A DNA stretch of 30,739 nucleotides from a virus. The notes under the pieces were generated by a model, which worked only from the letters and a program-made list of their open reading frames with translations, made no database searches and was not told the DNA's origin. The position numbers and the translations under genes were made by a program. The stretch's first letter is position 1; each line of letters opens with the position of its first letter. Below are positions 1 to 8,857 of this stretch, one piece after another. The DNA is taken from positions 1 to 30,739 of the IMG/VR virus record IMGVR_UViG_3300010296_000047; one strand, given 5' to 3'.

Positions 1-3000
1 GACTCATCAGGCAAAGTAGGTATAGGTACTGATAGTCCTGATAGCAAATTAGATGTTGCGGGTGAAATTAGGGCTGATAATGTTATTAGGGTACAGGGCA
101 GTGGTGATGGGCGTGTAGAAGTTGGTGGTGCTACTGGCGGTTATGTTGACCTTAAAACACCAGATACCGATGACTACGACTTTAGATTAGCACACACTGC
201 AGCAAACGGCAGTAAACTCGTTTCACCTAATTCGGACATAAAAATATCTGTTGGAAACCAAGACAGACTTACAATTAAAACTGACGGCAAAGTAGGTATA
301 GGTACTGATAGCCCTGATGCGAAATTCCATGTGCAGGGCGGTGATATTAAAATCACTAGTGACTCAGACACTGAGGCTAACGAAGATGGATTACCGTCTA
401 TAGTATTTACTGAATTTAATGACGACCATTCTCAATATAGTGCTGATGCCGCACATGCAGTTATTGTATATAATGGTGGAGGTCAAACAGGAGATGACAA
501 CTACTTAGGCTTTGGCGTGTTTGACCAAACTGTTGGTACTGAAAACACTGTAGCCGAAGCAAAACTTCTTACTGATTTAAATATTACAAGAGATGGTTTC
601 ATAGGTATAGGTACTACAGAACCAAACGCTAAGCTACACTTAATGGCTCCTGATTGTGATATTGTTCAAGAAATGGCTTCAGACAGTACAGCACGACTAA
701 TAGAACATCGTTTCGCAGTTGATGGCGTAATGCAATCACAGCTCGGACATTACATGGGCATCGAAGCAAGCGAAGGAGTCGATGCTGTTGACCCTAGATT
801 TGAGTTTAGGTCTAAGCATGATTACTGGTTCATGGGTGGTCCTACAGGCTCTGCACCTAAAGTAGCTTTCACGAATGATGGTAAAGTAGGTATTGGTACT
901 ACTAGTCCTGCTGAAATACTAGATATTGAAAATACTGATTTAGCTAATTCTGTAACACTAAAAGTCAAAAATCTTGCTGAAGCAACAGATGACACTACTC
1001 TTCCTAGCTCTGAACTAAAAGTAGAGGCTGACGGAGTTACCGGTACAATAACTGTAGAGGGCGTAGGAAGCTCAGATAGCTCTCTTGGAAAAGTTTCAAT
1101 AAACGGTACAGTCGGTAAACCTTTAACATTTGGAACTGGTGTCAATGAACATGCTCGATTTGATAGTGGCCACTTCTTAATGGGACATGAAGCAATAGGT
1201 ACGGCTCAAACTGAACAAGGAATAGTACTCTCTTCCGGTGGTAAAGGATATTTTACCACAACATCAACTGCAGACGATGCCGTGCTGCAAGTAACCCGTT
1301 CTGATGTAGACTCAGGACAGGAGTATATTTCGTTCGACTATCAAGATACTACTAATAATCTGTCAGGCTCATTAGGTGCACTTCAGGTTTATGCTACTGA
1401 TGGTCTAGCGCTTAAAACACAGAACGAAGCGCGTTTAGCGTCTGCTACTTCTAGTGTATCCTTAAGTTCTAATGATGCAGAACTAATACTAAGCAATCAT
1501 TTCGTCCCCCACACTGGGGATGACGGAGCTATTAATTTAGGTTCAGATACAAACAGATTTAACGAGCTTCACCTCGCGGGAGACATCGACTTATCGAGCG
1601 ATAGTACAAGCGCTGATACCCAGTCTATTACATTTAAAAATGCTGATAGCAGAAAAGCCTACATACGTGCTGACTATAGCTCAGATGCGTCTGGTAATGG
1701 AACAGGCCTTACAATAGCTACAAATCCAAACAACGGCACAAGTGTCGAACGCTTAAAAATCTCTGAAGATGGTGATATTACTTTCTTTGCAGAAGACGGC
1801 ACAACTTCTGGTGTTTTCTGGGATGCAAGCGAAGAAACACTGGGCATAGGAGATTACACGCTTACAGGCACCGACGGTACAAGTGGCCAAGCTCTTATAA
1901 CAGACGGATCGGGCAATGTTGCTTTTGGTGATATTATATTAGACGTTTCAGGAAAAGCAGACTTAACAGGAGACACGTTTACTGGTGATGTATTATTTAA
2001 CGATGGTGTAAAAGCTAAGTTTGGCACGGACAGCGACTTAGCAATTTATCATACTGACGGTGGTAACTCGGTAATTGAAGAAACAGGGGAAGGAGCCTTA
2101 GTTTTACAAACAAACGGAAGTGCGTTTGCGGTTATATCAGATGACAATGAGTACATGATAAATGCAACAGTAGACGGTGGCGTTGCCTTATACAATGACG
2201 GTGAGACGCGATTAACTACAAGTTCAAACACTGTTCAAGTCGCATCTAGTATAAATTTCGTTGTAGATACTGATACGCTGTATGTTGATTCTACTAATGA
2301 TAGGGTAGGGATAAATGATCCAACGCCTTCTGAAGCCTTAGACGTTGATGGTAACATTAAGGCATCTGGAACACTAGCTACAGGAGGCTATACACTTTCA
2401 AGCACTGACGGTACAAGCGGTCAAGCCCTAGTGACTGATGGTAGCGGTAATGTTTCTTTTGTTACAGTAGACGTTTTAGGAAAAGCAGACTTATCAGGTG
2501 CGGACTTCACTGGCGACATAACAGTAGACACCGACACTCTAGCTGTAGATATTTCAGAAAATAAAGTAGGTATAAATACTGCTATTGCAGATCTTGAAAC
2601 TGAACTACACGTTACAGCTTCTCGAGATGGCCGCGTCCTTACTGGTGCCGGTGCTGTAGCGACTTATATGCTAAACACTAGCGCTCGACCCGGTTTAACG
2701 CTAGAAAACACTGTATCGGATATATCTCAAAATGAAGTAGGCTTAACACTTAAAAGAAGTGGCGGTACCGCGGCTGCTGTGGCCGGTATTTTCTTAGAAA
2801 AAAATACATCTGATTATACATCGGGAGGATCTTTAAATTTCTATCTTCCTAGATCAAATGTAGCTGACCATGTTATAACTATGTCAAGTCACGGACGTTT
2901 AGGAATAGGCGAAACAGATCCTCAATATCCGTTACATGTTAAAAATGTTTTACTTAATAACAGTGACGCAACTAAAATAGCTATTACGCCTAACAACAGC

Positions 3001-4623
3001 GCTACCCCTGAGTTAGGAATAATAGGTTTCGAAACTGCCGATTCAAATTTCAGTAACTTTAGAGCTGAAATTGTTGCGGAAACAGTTAACAGTGCTAATA
3101 CGGGAAAAAGCGCGTTTAAATTTAACGTAGCAACTACGACTAACCAAGCATCTCCGGCTACAGCCTTAACTATTAGCGACGATATAGAGCTTACACCTAC
3201 TAACGATGTAATACTGAGACCTGAAGACGGTATAGTTATGCGTCCTCAAGGTATCGAAGGTGTTGAAATGCATTGGTATCAGCAAACAGCAGGGACCACA
3301 GTAGCTGATGATGGCGAGCAAACTAAACGCTTCCATATCACTTCAAGAGGCATTCATGTTGGTGATGACGTAACTGGTACATATACTGCAGGTGACTTGC
3401 AAGACAACCAAGACATTGACTTTGGTATGCTAATCGGAAGAGACTCTGACAACCTCGGAAGCAACAATGTTGGTATTGGATATCAGCTCGATTTTGACAT
3501 AGACAGCGCTAGTAACTGGGCAACAGGAAGCCAAATTACTTTTACAGGCGATACAGCTAACAGTGTGGGTCACGGTGGTAATCTTGTTATTGGCCCTAAA
3601 TTTAACGATACAACAGACGAAGTAGGTGTAGAGCACACTTATGTTGGCGGATATTTAGTTTCAGCAAAGAACGACTACAGCTTTAACTGGGCTAAAGGTA
3701 ATTCAGACAATAACGGAGTATACCGAGCATCTAACGACGGCTACGGCTGTATTATGATGGGTGAAGAAATTCAAATCGCGAGTACCTGTTCGTGGAGTTT
3801 TGCAGGTGGGGGCATTGATTCAAATGGAGGCACTTATACAAAACTTGAACTAGACAATACTGATTATGGCTTTGTTTACGGGCGAGGACATGTTGTAAGC
3901 AACAGTGATTATGCAATGGTAGCCGGTCGCAGAAACGATCTAGGATACGCTGCTAGTTCTCTTGTAGCCGGTAGTAACCATAACGTAGGAGGACCTACTT
4001 TCGCAGATAACGCAGCCAATAGCTTTGTAACAGGTAGCAGTAACGATGTGAACGGTTCTTATGCCTTAGCTTGTGGCAAAAACAATACTATTAACAATAC
4101 CTATGGTGCAGCAATCGGTCAGTCCAATTTAGTAGAAGGCGACCACGCATTCACAGCCGGTAAAAGCAACAACCCACTAGGTAATGGTGCTGTGTGCTTG
4201 GGACAAGGATTGAAAACTCCTTTGTTCCAACAGCTTAACGCAGACAATAGCTTGTCTAGCAACTATCTTTGGGATAACTTTGTCACTACTGTAGGTGCAT
4301 ATAACGACGATGATAAAAAGTTCTTTACAGACTATCCTACTGATAGTTCTAACCCAACCTCGTGGGTAACTAATCACCGTTTTGTGGTTGGTACTGGTAC
4401 AATAGAAACGGTAAACAATGAAGAAGTAATTACTAAATCTACAGGGTTTGTAGTAGCTAACGAAGTAGTTGACGGCACTGACGGTTTCTGTGGTATAATC
4501 ATGCCAGCTTTAGCAAAAAGTAACTCTAACTACGCTACTGAACAAGCTGCAAAAGATGCGGGTGTTCCTGTTGGTGGTCTTTACCATACAAATGGCGTAA
4601 TAAAAATAGTACAAGAATCTTAA
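1..4623 (+). CDS. Tail fibre / receptor-binding adhesin, 5' end missing
   Basis: The frame is open from base 1, so the gene begins before the window and the ATG at 331 is only an internal methionine; 1540 codons are visible. The N-terminal two thirds hold many copies of a GIGT-x-P-x(3)-L-x-V motif (near 22-60, 292-330, 604-640, 886-930, 2308-2345, 2902-2940) common in phage tail fibres and other trimeric fibrous proteins. Around 3868-4212 the protein has short repeats such as YAMVAGRRND, SFVTGSSNDV and YALACGKNNT, resembling the left-handed beta-roll of YadA-type trimeric adhesin heads. The C-terminus ends with a GVPVGGLY motif that I associate with virion proteins of marine phages. Likely role: trimeric fibre or spike that contacts the host surface. 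No endosialidase-type chaperone domain is evident. The structural class is fairly certain; the exact position on the virion is inferred. Confidence 0.8.
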   Translation, partial: DSSGKVGIGTDSPDSKLDVAGEIRADNVIRVQGSGDGRVEVGGATGGYVDLKTPDTDDYDFRLAHTAANGSKLVSPNSDIKISVGNQDRLTIKTDGKVGIGTDSPDAKFHVQGGDIKITSDSDTEANEDGLPSIVFTEFNDDHSQYSADAAHAVIVYNGGGQTGDDNYLGFGVFDQTVGTENTVAEAKLLTDLNITRDGFIGIGTTEPNAKLHLMAPDCDIVQEMASDSTARLIEHRFAVDGVMQSQLGHYMGIEASEGVDAVDPRFEFRSKHDYWFMGGPTGSAPKVAFTNDGKVGIGTTSPAEILDIENTDLANSVTLKVKNLAEATDDTTLPSSELKVEADGVTGTITVEGVGSSDSSLGKVSINGTVGKPLTFGTGVNEHARFDSGHFLMGHEAIGTAQTEQGIVLSSGGKGYFTTTSTADDAVLQVTRSDVDSGQEYISFDYQDTTNNLSGSLGALQVYATDGLALKTQNEARLASATSSVSLSSNDAELILSNHFVPHTGDDGAINLGSDTNRFNELHLAGDIDLSSDSTSADTQSITFKNADSRKAYIRADYSSDASGNGTGLTIATNPNNGTSVERLKISEDGDITFFAEDGTTSGVFWDASEETLGIGDYTLTGTDGTSGQALITDGSGNVAFGDIILDVSGKADLTGDTFTGDVLFNDGVKAKFGTDSDLAIYHTDGGNSVIEETGEGALVLQTNGSAFAVISDDNEYMINATVDGGVALYNDGETRLTTSSNTVQVASSINFVVDTDTLYVDSTNDRVGINDPTPSEALDVDGNIKASGTLATGGYTLSSTDGTSGQALVTDGSGNVSFVTVDVLGKADLSGADFTGDITVDTDTLAVDISENKVGINTAIADLETELHVTASRDGRVLTGAGAVATYMLNTSARPGLTLENTVSDISQNEVGLTLKRSGGTAAAVAGIFLEKNTSDYTSGGSLNFYLPRSNVADHVITMSSHGRLGIGETDPQYPLHVKNVLLNNSDATKIAITPNNSATPELGIIGFETADSNFSNFRAEIVAETVNSANTGKSAFKFNVATTTNQASPATALTISDDIELTPTNDVILRPEDGIVMRPQGIEGVEMHWYQQTAGTTVADDGEQTKRFHITSRGIHVGDDVTGTYTAGDLQDNQDIDFGMLIGRDSDNLGSNNVGIGYQLDFDIDSASNWATGSQITFTGDTANSVGHGGNLVIGPKFNDTTDEVGVEHTYVGGYLVSAKNDYSFNWAKGNSDNNGVYRASNDGYGCIMMGEEIQIASTCSWSFAGGGIDSNGGTYTKLELDNTDYGFVYGRGHVVSNSDYAMVAGRRNDLGYAASSLVAGSNHNVGGPTFADNAANSFVTGSSNDVNGSYALACGKNNTINNTYGAAIGQSNLVEGDHAFTAGKSNNPLGNGAVCLGQGLKTPLFQQLNADNSLSSNYLWDNFVTTVGAYNDDDKKFFTDYPTDSSNPTSWVTNHRFVVGTGTIETVNNEEVITKSTGFVVANEVVDGTDGFCGIIMPALAKSNSNYATEQAAKDAGVPVGGLYHTNGVIKIVQES
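1849..1992 (+). repeat. Tail-fibre internal module, copy A
   Basis: It encodes a segment containing TDGTSGQALITDGSGNVAF followed by GKADLTGDTFTGDV. A near-identical segment recurs at 2383-2520, so a module of about 48 residues is duplicated with a start-to-start spacing of 534 bases (178 codons). The nucleotide copies differ at many third positions, so the duplication is old or has been held under protein-level selection. Confidence 0.75.
2383..2520 (+). repeat. Tail-fibre internal module, copy B
   Basis: It encodes TDGTSGQALVTDGSGNVSF followed by GKADLSGADFTGDI, the second copy of the module at 1849-1992. In both copies the module precedes a stretch rich in Asp/Gly/Thr that leads into the next set of beta-repeats. 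Confidence 0.75.
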
Positions 4624-4638
4624 AGGAGATTTTATAGA

Positions 4639-4869
4639 ATGGCAATTACAAAAACAACACAGCTTAAAGATGTCACTGTATTGGTTAGAGACACTACAGA
4701 TAGCTCTAAAACAGTTTTATGTTTAACTCTTATTGATACTTACGACGATCCAAACGACGATCAGCTTCCGTTGGTTAAAGCTCGTAAAGTAAACATTAAA
4801 AGCTCTGTAACCAACATTACAGATTATCCACAGCTCGTTCAAGACATTGCAGCAGTAGCTTGGAACTAA
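4639..4869 (+). CDS. Small conserved-looking phage protein, 76 aa, unknown function
   Basis: A 76-residue soluble protein with mixed beta-type composition (KDVTVLVRDTT, TVLCLTLIDTYDD). It has no signal peptide, membrane segment or catalytic motif that I can recognise. The start follows a strong Shine-Dalgarno (AAAGGAG at 4622-4628), and the gene begins 16 bases after the fibre stop. It sits between the fibre and the holin-like gene. A role as fibre accessory or assembly factor is suggested only by its position. Confidence 0.65.
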   Translation: MAITKTTQLKDVTVLVRDTTDSSKTVLCLTLIDTYDDPNDDQLPLVKARKVNIKSSVTNITDYPQLVQDIAAVAWN

Positions 4870-4885
4870 TTAAAAGGAGCCTCGC

Positions 4886-5056
4886 ATGATGACTGAAGAA
4901 ACTAAACAAGCTGTAGACGTAATGGCAGCATCAACCGGTGTAATGTCTCTAGCAGCATGGCTACCTCCAGTGGCGAGTCTTTTCACTATTGTGTGGTTAG
5001 GTATCCGTATTTACGAATCTACTACAGTTCAAAAAATTGTAAATAGGAATAAGTAA
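4886..5056 (+). CDS. Holin-like single-membrane-span protein, 56 aa
   Basis: Too short for ordinary ORF cut-offs but well supported. It has AAAAGGAG at 4872-4879, a tandem ATG ATG start (4886/4889), and a TAA stop sharing its last base with the ATG of the next gene at 5056. The product has a charged N-terminus (MMTEETKQAVD), a hydrophobic stretch at about residues 17-42 including SLAAWLPPVASLFTIVWLGI, then a basic tail (IVNRNK). This is the layout of small class II/III holins, and of the T7 gp17.5-type holin that lies next to the fibre gene. If it is a holin it would oligomerise in the inner membrane and release the endolysin. A second, clearer holin candidate lies at 18524-18928, so this one might be a pinholin, antiholin or a virion-associated membrane peptide. 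Confidence 0.7.
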   Translation: MMTEETKQAVDVMAASTGVMSLAAWLPPVASLFTIVWLGIRIYESTTVQKIVNRNK

Positions 5057-7758
5057 TGGAAGAAAAAAGAACTGGTAAAGTTCTGAGCGCTTTAAAGTCT
5101 TCACGGGCTAAGTTTCACGACGGTGGCCACGCAAGACATCCAAGACACAAAAACTGGATGCCTCATGCCCCTCATCCAAAGTTAAACGCTGCTCAACAAA
5201 AGTTTCTAAAAAAGGCCGGGGAATCTGATTCGGCTTTTTCTAAACGTACTGGTCTTCCTGCGCGTGGGCGAAAAGAGACGGTAGCACAATACGCAGCAAG
5301 GTTAGGGGTTACGGCACCTGCAGCACCCCTTAGAGGTCGCTCAACTCGCAAACAACAAGAAACCTATACACAAAACGTATACACAACAATTGCACGTAAG
5401 TTTGGAGCTGCTGCAGAGGGTAAAGATACTTCTAATCTTTTTAACATACCTAAATCTACTACACGTAGGAGAGGAAGACCCCCTAGCAGAAAAATGAGGG
5501 AACGAGCAGCTAGAAATGCGGCAGCCCAAAAAAAAGCTTTTCAGTCAGCTTTTAAAGCTACACAAAAAGTAACTGCACCGAAACCGAAACCTACACCTAC
5601 AGCAACATGGAATATTAAAGGAAATTCTTCAATGGCTAAATCAAAAGCACCTAAAGCTAAAACAACTGCACAGATTCAAGCGGAAGCAGACAAAGCGTTA
5701 GTAGCTGCAGACCCCAGAAAGAATGTAGCAAAAACACGCGAGAATTACGACACGCCTGATAAACTCATACAGCAGGTAGCGGCACCTACGGATGTTAAAG
5801 CTCAAACAGTTGACGCGCCCGATATGGCTCCTGCAGTTACTGTAGGTCAAACAGCAGTTACACAGGGAGTTCCGGGAGCAGAAGCTACAGAAATGACAGC
5901 AGCTAAGGTAGGCGGTATCGGCTCTACTAAAGCAGCTACCGGTACAGTATCTCAAATCGCTGAAGCAGATGCCCCTGAATTGAGCGAACGAGCTGAGACT
6001 GTAGCCAGAGACACTAGAGCTGAACAGGCCGCTAAAGCGCAAGTACAAGACTTTGAAATCTCTGACGGCTCCTACGTAGACAAAGTAACAGGCAAGGTCA
6101 CTCAGGTAGCGCCTACGCCTGAAGCAGAAGCACAACAGCGTGAAGCTATTTTAGGTACTCCTGCTCCTGAAGGCGAAGCAGCTCAAATTATGAGCATGTA
6201 TGAATACAATGAAATGCAGAATCGAGCAATTCAAGGAGCACAAGCTAAAGACAAAGCGATTAAAGAATTAAAACGCAAAGGCTTAAAAGACGATGAAATC
6301 GCTAAACAGCTTGCCGAAAACCCAGAATTAATTGCAGATCAAATAGAAGAACTTCCAGAAACTATCAAAACTACTTTATCTGGTTTGCCCAAAGAAGCTC
6401 TTGTAAGTGTCCAAATGGAATCTTTAATGGCGGGTATGGAAGAAGGCGAAGTACCTGCGTGGGCTAGACCTGCACTAGCTTCAGTAGAAAGAAAACTAGC
6501 TGCGCGGGGAATGTCTCGATCAACAGTAGGTAGGGATGCTTTATTTAACTCTATTATTCAAAGCGCTATTCCACTAGCTCAAAGCAATGCTCAAGCTATT
6601 CAAGAGGCAACTTCTCAAGATAAACAAATTGCTTCTAGCTTCTTAGCTAAAAATGCTGAGTTCCAACAACAGATGGACTTAGCAAATATGAGTAACGATC
6701 AGCAGATGCGTCTTGCTAATTTGTCAGCTTTAAACGCTGCAAGTGCAGATAACTTAAACGCAGCTCAGCAAACTGAACTAGCTAATCTTAATGCTAGAAT
6801 GCAAACAAACATTACTCAAGCTAACATTGCAGCTCAGATGGGCGTTGCACAATTAAATGTAGATCAACAACGCGCAGTTCAAAATGCTTCAATGGTTGCT
6901 AATGTTGACATGACTAAGTTTAATGCAGAACAACAAGTTGAGTTAGCTAACAGCAGATTTATGCAAACAATGGTACAAACAGAGTTTAACGCTGACCAAC
7001 AAACCATGCTGCAAAATGCAACTGCATTAGCCTCAATGGACTTAGCAACTGCTGACCAACAAACAAAGCTTGCGATTACAAACGCTCAAAACTTTTTACA
7101 GATGGACATGACAAACTTAAGCAACAAGCAACAGGCTATAATGTTTGACCAACAAAGCCGTCAACAAACGCTTCTCTCTAATCAGTCGGCAGAGAACGCG
7201 GCACGACAGTTTAATGCTGCAAGTCAAACAGATGTAGATAAGTTTATGTCCAATCTTTCGGCAACTGTTAAACAACAAAACGCAGCTCAGATAAACGCTA
7301 TGCGACAGTTTAATGTTACCGAAGTGAACAGACAAGAAGCCATTAAAGCCGGTAATCAACTAGAAGCTGAAAAGGCTACAGCGCAGCTTAAAGCTGATGT
7401 AGAGAAATTTAACGAGCAAGTAGATCTGCAAAGAGATCAGTGGAACGCAGCAAACGCACAAGCAGTTGAGCAATCTAATATTGCATGGCGTAGACAAGCC
7501 AACACTATAAACACTGCGGCACAGAATGCAGCAAACCAACAACACGCTCAGAATGTCTTTAACTTAAACAATATGGAATTAGCTCAGTTGTGGCAGCAAC
7601 TTAGAGACGAGTCTAGTTATTTAAATTCATCTTATGAAAATGAACAAAATAGAATAACTCAGTTATATGCTACAGCAATAGGCAACGAAGCCAGTGGCGC
7701 TTCGGGAAGAACAAATTTAAACACACTCATAACTAAGATCAACAGTATGTATAAGTAA
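5056..7758 (+). CDS. Internal virion / ejection protein with hendecad coiled coil, 900 aa
   Basis: A first part (residues 1-200) is strongly basic and low in complexity. It includes a His-rich patch (HDGGHARHPRHKNWMPHAPH) and an AT-hook-like RRRGRPP at 137-143. A middle Ala/Glu/Thr-rich region (200-420) follows, then a long alpha-helical Gln/Asn/Ala-rich region (about 500-870). The helical part repeats an N-A-[DE]-Q-Q motif; the first Gln is at residues 549, 571, 604, 626, 648, 668 and 692. Spacing is mostly 11-fold (22, 33, 22, 22), pointing to an 11-residue coiled-coil repeat. There are no membrane segments. Its place in a run of large helical proteins before the lysis genes matches the T7 gp14-gp16 internal-core region. 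An internal ATG at 5632 (residue 193) is preceded by AAAGGA and could be a second start. Confidence 0.6.
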   Translation: MEEKRTGKVLSALKSSRAKFHDGGHARHPRHKNWMPHAPHPKLNAAQQKFLKKAGESDSAFSKRTGLPARGRKETVAQYAARLGVTAPAAPLRGRSTRKQQETYTQNVYTTIARKFGAAAEGKDTSNLFNIPKSTTRRRGRPPSRKMRERAARNAAAQKKAFQSAFKATQKVTAPKPKPTPTATWNIKGNSSMAKSKAPKAKTTAQIQAEADKALVAADPRKNVAKTRENYDTPDKLIQQVAAPTDVKAQTVDAPDMAPAVTVGQTAVTQGVPGAEATEMTAAKVGGIGSTKAATGTVSQIAEADAPELSERAETVARDTRAEQAAKAQVQDFEISDGSYVDKVTGKVTQVAPTPEAEAQQREAILGTPAPEGEAAQIMSMYEYNEMQNRAIQGAQAKDKAIKELKRKGLKDDEIAKQLAENPELIADQIEELPETIKTTLSGLPKEALVSVQMESLMAGMEEGEVPAWARPALASVERKLAARGMSRSTVGRDALFNSIIQSAIPLAQSNAQAIQEATSQDKQIASSFLAKNAEFQQQMDLANMSNDQQMRLANLSALNAASADNLNAAQQTELANLNARMQTNITQANIAAQMGVAQLNVDQQRAVQNASMVANVDMTKFNAEQQVELANSRFMQTMVQTEFNADQQTMLQNATALASMDLATADQQTKLAITNAQNFLQMDMTNLSNKQQAIMFDQQSRQQTLLSNQSAENAARQFNAASQTDVDKFMSNLSATVKQQNAAQINAMRQFNVTEVNRQEAIKAGNQLEAEKATAQLKADVEKFNEQVDLQRDQWNAANAQAVEQSNIAWRRQANTINTAAQNAANQQHAQNVFNLNNMELAQLWQQLRDESSYLNSSYENEQNRITQLYATAIGNEASGASGRTNLNTLITKINSMYK
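6691..7128 (+). repeat. 11/22-residue helical repeat region
   Basis: Codons for N-A-[DE]-Q-Q-x-x-[LV]-x-N recur with the first Gln at residues 549, 571, 604, 626, 648, 668 and 692 of the 900-aa protein. Gaps are 22, 33, 22, 22, 20 and 24. The pattern is protein-level; the DNA copies are diverged. Confidence 0.7.
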
Positions 7759-7771
7759 GCGGAGAATATAG

Positions 7772-8857
7772 ATGGGATTATTTTCAGGTATAAAGAAAGC
7801 CTTTAAAAAAGTAGTAAAGGGCGTTAAAAAAGTAGTAAAGAAAGTTGCCAAAGGTGTAAAAAAAGTAGTTAAAAAGGTTGGCAAGTTTGTAGGAAAGCTA
7901 GGCGTTGTAGGTCAGATAGGCTTGAGTTTACTACTGCCCGGGGTGGGGTCGATGCTCGGAAGCTCGGCAGGTTGGTTAATGAAAGCAAGCAGCCCGTTGC
8001 TCCGAGGTGCAGGTAAGTTTCTAAACGCTGCGATTAATGTAGGAACAAAAGCAGGTAATGTGTTTAAAACTATTACGGGTGGTGTAACTAAAGTCGTAGG
8101 ACATGTAGTAGGCTCGGCAGCTAATGCACTAGGTCTAGATGTACCGTTTAAAACGTTCACCTCTAAACTAGGAATGGGCGTTGATGGTAAAGGCATCGAC
8201 ATCAGTGGTAAAAACTTTAAAGATACTTTTAAAGTAGTAGGCGAACAAGCTTCTAAACTTGCAGAGTCGGGTAAAGATTTATTTTCTATGGATACACTAA
8301 CTGGAGAAAGCACATACACTAAAGCATATTTAGATAGACAGGATGCAAAGTTTAGTAAGTTCGGACCTAAAGCAGTATCAGACCAACTTGATGTAAATAT
8401 AGATCTAGAAACCGGTAAGCCAATTGTAAAGAAAATAGAGATGCCTACGACTGCAGATGCTGAAACAAGTCTTTTAAGTAACGAAGTTCCTAAGAAAACC
8501 TTTAAAGAAGCAATTACAGAGCTTCCGGGAAAATTTAAAGATAAAGCAATTGAAGGACTTGAAGCAGCTCCCGGTGCAATTGTACAGTCTGTGTTAGATG
8601 CTCCAAAAGAATATATAGAAACTTATGTTGAAGGTAAAGCTATGGACGATGCGGGTGCTATCCCAGATCAAAATTCTTTTGCAGCTAGTGTCCCAACAAT
8701 CAACACCATGACCGCTGATATCGGTACAGGTGGCTATGAAACAGGCTTTAACCCTAACATGTACACAAGCAATACAAACTTTATTGCTCAAAATCCAATT
8801 GGACAAACTGCTACGCTACATAATGCGTATCAAAGATTTATGCAAGGAGCCGTATAA
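7772..8857 (+). CDS. Internal virion protein with amphipathic Lys/Val N-terminus, 361 aa
   Basis: The N-terminus (residues 7-43) is built from repeats of the type KKVVKGV / KKVVKKV, which form an extended cationic amphipathic helix. A glycine-rich hydrophobic stretch follows (about 44-75, with GQIGLSLLLPGVGSMLG), then a second Ala/Gly/Val-rich section to about 125. The remainder is soluble and mixed. This combination suggests a membrane-interacting or membrane-inserting virion protein, such as one released with the DNA to help cross the cell envelope; that role is inferred. It starts after GCGGAGAAT (7759-7767), 13 bases after the 900-aa gene. Its stop overlaps the next start (TAATG). I do not recognise a named family. 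Confidence 0.6.
   Translation: MGLFSGIKKAFKKVVKGVKKVVKKVAKGVKKVVKKVGKFVGKLGVVGQIGLSLLLPGVGSMLGSSAGWLMKASSPLLRGAGKFLNAAINVGTKAGNVFKTITGGVTKVVGHVVGSAANALGLDVPFKTFTSKLGMGVDGKGIDISGKNFKDTFKVVGEQASKLAESGKDLFSMDTLTGESTYTKAYLDRQDAKFSKFGPKAVSDQLDVNIDLETGKPIVKKIEMPTTADAETSLLSNEVPKKTFKEAITELPGKFKDKAIEGLEAAPGAIVQSVLDAPKEYIETYVEGKAMDDAGAIPDQNSFAASVPTINTMTADIGTGGYETGFNPNMYTSNTNFIAQNPIGQTATLHNAYQRFMQGAV
7790..7900 (+). repeat. Tandem Lys-Lys-Val-Val coding repeat
   Basis: The DNA repeats AAAAAAGTAGT(A/T)AA-type units separated by GG(C/T)GTTAAA or GTT-type linkers, encoding four degenerate heptads KKVVK(G/K)V. The units are similar enough at DNA level to suggest recent expansion by slippage or unequal recombination. 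Confidence 0.7.

Noticed and set aside
331-333. ATG at 331 as the start of the fibre gene
   Set aside because: The same frame is open and carries the same GIGT-P repeats from base 1, so the gene simply continues leftward past the window edge.
1-4623. Diversity-generating retroelement acting on the fibre gene
   Set aside because: No reverse transcriptase or template-repeat-like sequence was seen in the window; the fibre repeats are protein-level structural repeats.
5698-6135. Long minus-strand frame (145 codons) opposite the 900-aa gene
   Set aside because: It is Cys/Ser/Arg-rich with no recognisable fold and is fully antisense to a well-supported gene with good codon use; it is a shadow frame.
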